64,000 nucleotides of DNA, taken from the NCBI RefSeq assembly GCF_032854445.1, contig NC_088301.1:33832187-33896186 (forward strand), given 5' to 3'. A model generated the notes under the pieces. It was not told the origin of the DNA. It saw only the letters and a program-made list of their open reading frames with translations, and searched no databases. Made by a program: the position numbers and the translations under genes. This document shows positions 60,701 through 64,000 of this stretch, piece after piece. Source of the stretch: Liolophura sinensis. Lineage: Eukaryota > Mollusca > Polyplacophora > Chitonida > Chitonidae. How positions within the stretch are numbered: the stretch's first letter is position 1; each line of letters begins with the position of its first letter.

Positions 60701-60899
60701 CTTGACCTCCTGTCGTGCTTTCGCTGTCAAAGTGTATCAGGTAAGTTAAAACTTCGAGTTTGGTGGCCGTTGCAATTAATAACAACCGTTCACAACATTG
60801 GCCCAATGACGACATTTACGAAATATCTCATGGCATTGCTGACCTCTTACATCACTGACCTGCTTCGTCTAATCAGTACTTTTTCTAATTAGCGACAGC

Positions 60900-61590
60900 C
60901 GAAAAGATAATATCTATTTCGAGACAACATTGAACGTGCTTTAATATATTACTTCACCTATGCATCGGTACACCTCGTCGGTACACCTTGATTACATCTC
61001 ATATATTCAAATGTCGGCATTAAGGTCAAAGTAGTTATAAATGCAGTATATTAAACTTATGTATCACTTGTGACATACAAACTATCACTCTTTTGCTTTT
61101 GGGGCAATGTATATGTTTTACATATCAAGTGTGTAATTGACAACTTTTAATTGGCTTTCACACACATACGTTACAATAAAAGTTTAGTGGTATAGATAAT
61201 GACCTATTAAACAGAGCATTACTGCTTTGTGCAACAACAAGGCAGATCTCTAGGCCCTGTTTGTGTGTATTTTAAGATGTATTATTTTGTCTTCACCGAA
61301 TTACATAGCTGTGTTGTTAAGCCCCAGTGCTTAAGGTTAACCCACTGATTGCCTGTCACGTGATCTCATCGGTTGTGAACACCAAGACCACGATGTATTC
61401 TGTCTTTTTAAGATCTACTTCCCGCGTTTATCCTCTATGAGTAACATCTATTGCCTGTGTATGTATTGTGCTTTTACAATTTCCTGTGCATTGCATGTAT
61501 TTTATAGGGTGAGAATATCCCCACGCCTCGAGAATTGGTAATCTATGTAAAGAATGACAAGTAGCTTCCATTAAGAAGTTTGAATAGAGA
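60900..61590. other. Non-coding AT-rich DNA
   Basis: Nothing beyond short unsupported frames. Confidence 0.5.
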
Positions 61591-61594
61591 AATG

Positions 61595-62572
61595 TTTGTA
61601 CAATATTTATTAGCAGTTGAAGATAAATACCGGTAAATTATATCCACTGGCAAACGTTAAATGTTGATAGGATATGGTATGTAAATGCTTGTGAACGTGT
61701 TGTTTAGCCCACCGTTGATGCTACTATGCGCAGCGTCATCTGCAGCAAGCGAAACGTTACCAGAGTCAAACTTCAACCAGTAATCTTTCGATGGATTATC
61801 GTGTACGACACTTCTGTCACCGTTTCGTTTGAATATTTTATAGTGAAACATAATTCTAGTAAATGAAAATACATGGAGTGAATCTAATATTGTGTGTTCA
61901 TATTTTGTAGTGTAGATCATTTATTTGCCCCAGTCCAGTTTTGTTTGCTTATACGTCATGCCATGTATATTCACGTTGACAGGTTTTGTGGTATCTTTGA
62001 CATTAGTTTCCATTGTGTGCCACAGTTACGTCCTCTTATCATTTCACTGTGTGACATCTCGTATATAGCTGTAGACCAATTTCCCTCCCCCCTAAACTAA
62101 TTACCGTGTTCTGTTGAAGCAACGATCTTGTTATTCATACAACCCTATGGGGACCAGGCATTTGTGTTGCGGGTATTCTATAGATATCTTGTAGATGTGC
62201 CCATGGCCAAGGTTTTCAGTGTGCTGTGAACTGATCGGTGGACAGTTATCACAATATGGTCTTAGGTTGGTTCCACGTGACTACTCAACCGAAAAGTTAG
62301 CAGGTTGAGTGCACATAACCAAAAAGAGCAATGTTTGACATGTCAATGTAACAAATCAGTTAGACGATGACCATTAGTTTTAAGCACAATGGATATCCAC
62401 CTTATTTCCTTCTGCAGAGTCAGTTCCAATAACCTATAGCCAACGGCACATACATTGGTCTCACCGTCGAGACTCGTGTCTCCCGGCGCTGGGCGCTCTA
62501 GCTTAGATTTTGGCCCTAAAACTGAAGCGGTAAATGGCAGCAAATCATCTGTTAAATGTCCTAATGTTTGGT
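61595..62572 (-). repeat. Duplicated segment D (partner C at 53135-54050)
   Basis: Co-linear copy of segment C in the same orientation about 8.5 kb away, with small indels and one 81-bp stretch that C lacks. Similarity begins at TTTGTACAATATTTATTA and ends after GGCAGCAAATCATCTGTTAA. In the distal part the minus strand has an acceptor-like ACCGCTTCAG and donor-like GACG/GTGAG enclosing 57 bases (62465-62521). In C the donor is GC and the stretch has an 8-base net deletion. Confidence 0.9.
61657..61855 (-). other. Candidate last exon in segment D
   Basis: Same acceptor (TTTTCATTTACTAG) and entry phase as in segment C. 65 codons run to TAA at 61657-61659, with AATAAA 46-51 bases beyond (reverse complement of 61606-61611). 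The peptide starts IMFHYKIFKRNGDRSVVHDN and then contains WLKFDSGNVSLAADDAAHSS plus a possible N-glycosylation NNT, ending IYIPYPINI. Relative to C the extra 27 codons sit after the KDYW/KVYW position and keep the frame. An in-frame TAA lies 55 codons upstream of the acceptor in this copy, consistent with the upstream part being intron. No family recognised. Confidence 0.42.
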
Positions 62573-63247
62573 AATAAACAGCAATTCCATTATAGCCTTA
62601 CACCATACATAAACATATTGCGGTGCATGGCTTGGACAAGCATTGTGGCTATGCATTGATAACCAAAGTTCATTTGGGGGCAAAAAAGCAGGACTTTGAG
62701 ACCATATCCGATATTACAGAGTTAATAGCAAACATCGCTCACTGGCCAGTAACATCCGTTCAACGACGTTAATGGCACCATCTGAGTCTACAAGAGCAAA
62801 GTCTACTTTTCGGAAAGCTGTGACCTTTATAATGTGTTTATAAGCACTTACTTATATTAGCGAGCACTGTTGAAAATATAATAAATGTCGACGTAGTGTT
62901 TAAGTGCATATTTGTTGCATAACACGAAATATGCCATTCACAACTTATTTGCCATACTGTCGTTTCTTTTGTGTTCAGTCAATTTTCTTTGCCGTCCTAG
63001 AAATGGGAGTACAGTCAATGGCTGATGCAATTTATGATCTCAGCTATTAAAAGTAAACTTGTCAACGGCGAAAAACAGTCATTTAAAAGGCTCCTGAAGA
63101 CATAGGCCCCAGTAAAGAAACCTTTATATTTAGAACAGTCAGTTGTCATCAAAGAAATAGGTTGAATTTGAAACGAATATGATTTGTGATAAGGACGTCT
63201 TTGATCGTATAGATCTACACGATGGGTTAAAGACTTTTTGGTGTACT

Positions 63248-63273
63248 AGTGTTTAGCTAGTTAGCTAAACACT
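63248..63273. repeat. 12-bp perfect palindrome
   Basis: AGTGTTTAGCTA and TAGCTAAACACT are exact reverse complements with two central bases (GT). It could form a cruciform; no larger element seen around it. Confidence 0.85.
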
Positions 63274-63368
63274 TCATGTTTAGGGATCCATTAAGGAAGA
63301 GGTTTAATTGACAAATTCACCACATATAAAACCGATTAAGTCGCAAGTGTAAAACATATACTTACTAC

Positions 63369-63402
63369 CCGCACACACACACACACACATACACACACAC
63401 AT
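63369..63402. repeat. (CA)n microsatellite, interrupted
   Basis: CGCACACAC... with a single T interruption (CATACACA), ending at ACATATTAAC. Confidence 0.9.
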
Positions 63403-63481
63403 ATTAACGAGGATCTGGGCATAATTACACAAAAGAAGTTAAAGGTCACATAAGAAGGGATATACCTCACGTATTGCGAAA

Positions 63482-63760
63482 TCAGTGGTTTTCGCACACT
63501 GAAATATGACTCAATATGACAACCTGTAAATTTAATTTTAAAGCTTGAATTCGCTGTACATCAACTTCACGCCGTAATAATGCACATTTAGCATGAGTTT
63601 GTGAAACAGATCGTATATATGCCCTAAATTCTAGTTTAGGATGTGAGTTGCAACAGTTGGGACTCAGTGGCTTGCTCTTTATGACCTCGTCTAGGTCATC
63701 TTTTGCATCTCTCTTGCGGACACCAAACTCAGTGGACACGAAATATTTGGAACGAACCGA
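63482..63760 (-). other. Open frame with coding-like composition
   Basis: On the minus strand a frame of about 92 codons is open to 63482. The central part is rich in charged residues (STEFGVRKRDAKDDLDEVIK, ALLRREVDVQRIQALK) as in real coding DNA. A possible acceptor is GTGTCCACTGAG and a possible donor TTTACAG/GTTGTC, both below consensus. No domain recognised. It lies upstream (minus direction) of segment D, so it could be an internal exon of the same gene, which is speculation. Confidence 0.22.
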
Positions 63761-64000
63761 AGATTATGCTCCTGTATTGTTCTGTATGATTTACAATCGC
63801 TCTATAGTATGGCGCTAAGGCACTTGTCACCTCATTTCCTTCATCACATTCAAGATTCAGCGCGTGACATGTCAGCTGCAAGGAGCAATAGCTTTTCTCA
63901 TTATTTTCAAATTAACTTAATAGTTTTTATATTAAAACAGACCACAAGGCTCGTTAACCATTTATTACAATCATGACCATAATATGACTAACTGGAATCC

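Larger units (their letters stand above)
62580..63475. other. Non-coding DNA with palindrome and CA repeat
   Basis: Holds the perfect 12-bp inverted repeat at 63248-63273 and a CA microsatellite at 63369-63402. No exon supported. Confidence 0.5.

Overview
This is a eukaryotic, intron-rich, AT-rich (about 36% GC by eye) genomic window that looks non-coding for most of its length. I think it comes from a mollusc or close lophotrochozoan. That rests on my recognition of the dispersed tRNA-derived SINEs whose 3' ends read like AAATATTCTTGAGTACGGCG and end in (AATA)n or (TTTG)n tails. Such elements are common in bivalve and gastropod genomes, but I could not confirm this with a search. There are no operons, ribosome binding sites, CRISPR arrays, rRNA genes or convincing functional tRNA genes. 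One 200-base run of N (26301-26500) marks a scaffold gap.

Layout. 1-8.5 kb: intergenic or intronic DNA with three tRNA-derived SINEs on the minus strand and three diverged copies of an unnamed dispersed repeat. 8.5-26 kb: mostly featureless, with a 5'-truncated SINE flanked by a target-site duplication, a pair of related coding-like segments (14.4-14.75 and 18.06-18.29 kb), a G-run cluster, two more SINEs and a short GGGGCC-ended inverted-repeat element. 26.3-28.3 kb: a threonine-rich low-complexity region on both sides of 420 bp of unique sequence. Its ACC/ACT codons lie on the plus strand to the left and on the minus strand to the right, where an 81-bp higher-order minisatellite sits; a Thr-rich candidate exon follows. 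33-34.3 kb: a SINE, a clear 252-bp MITE and a compound AT/GT microsatellite. 35.5-45.5 kb: more SINE pieces, a GC-richer coding-like block in two frames (38.7-39.17 kb) and the best plus-strand first coding exon in the window (41927-42086, strong splice acceptor, start codon and GTAAGTATT donor).

51.9-62.6 kb is the most interesting part. Two kinds of segment are each present twice (A 52131-53127 and B 54115-54794; C 53135-54050 and D 61595-62572). They carry minus-strand terminal exons. A ends an exon of about 122 codons with a GPI-signal-like hydrophobic C-terminus; its B counterpart is broken by indels. C and D carry paired last exons with identical splice acceptors and AATAAA signals that differ by exactly 27 codons. 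A SINE inserted into copy A after the duplication, and copy B keeps the empty site.

The genes cannot be assigned functions from sequence alone. All exon calls are splice-signal and reading-frame inferences that need transcript data. No viral or toxin gene was recognised.
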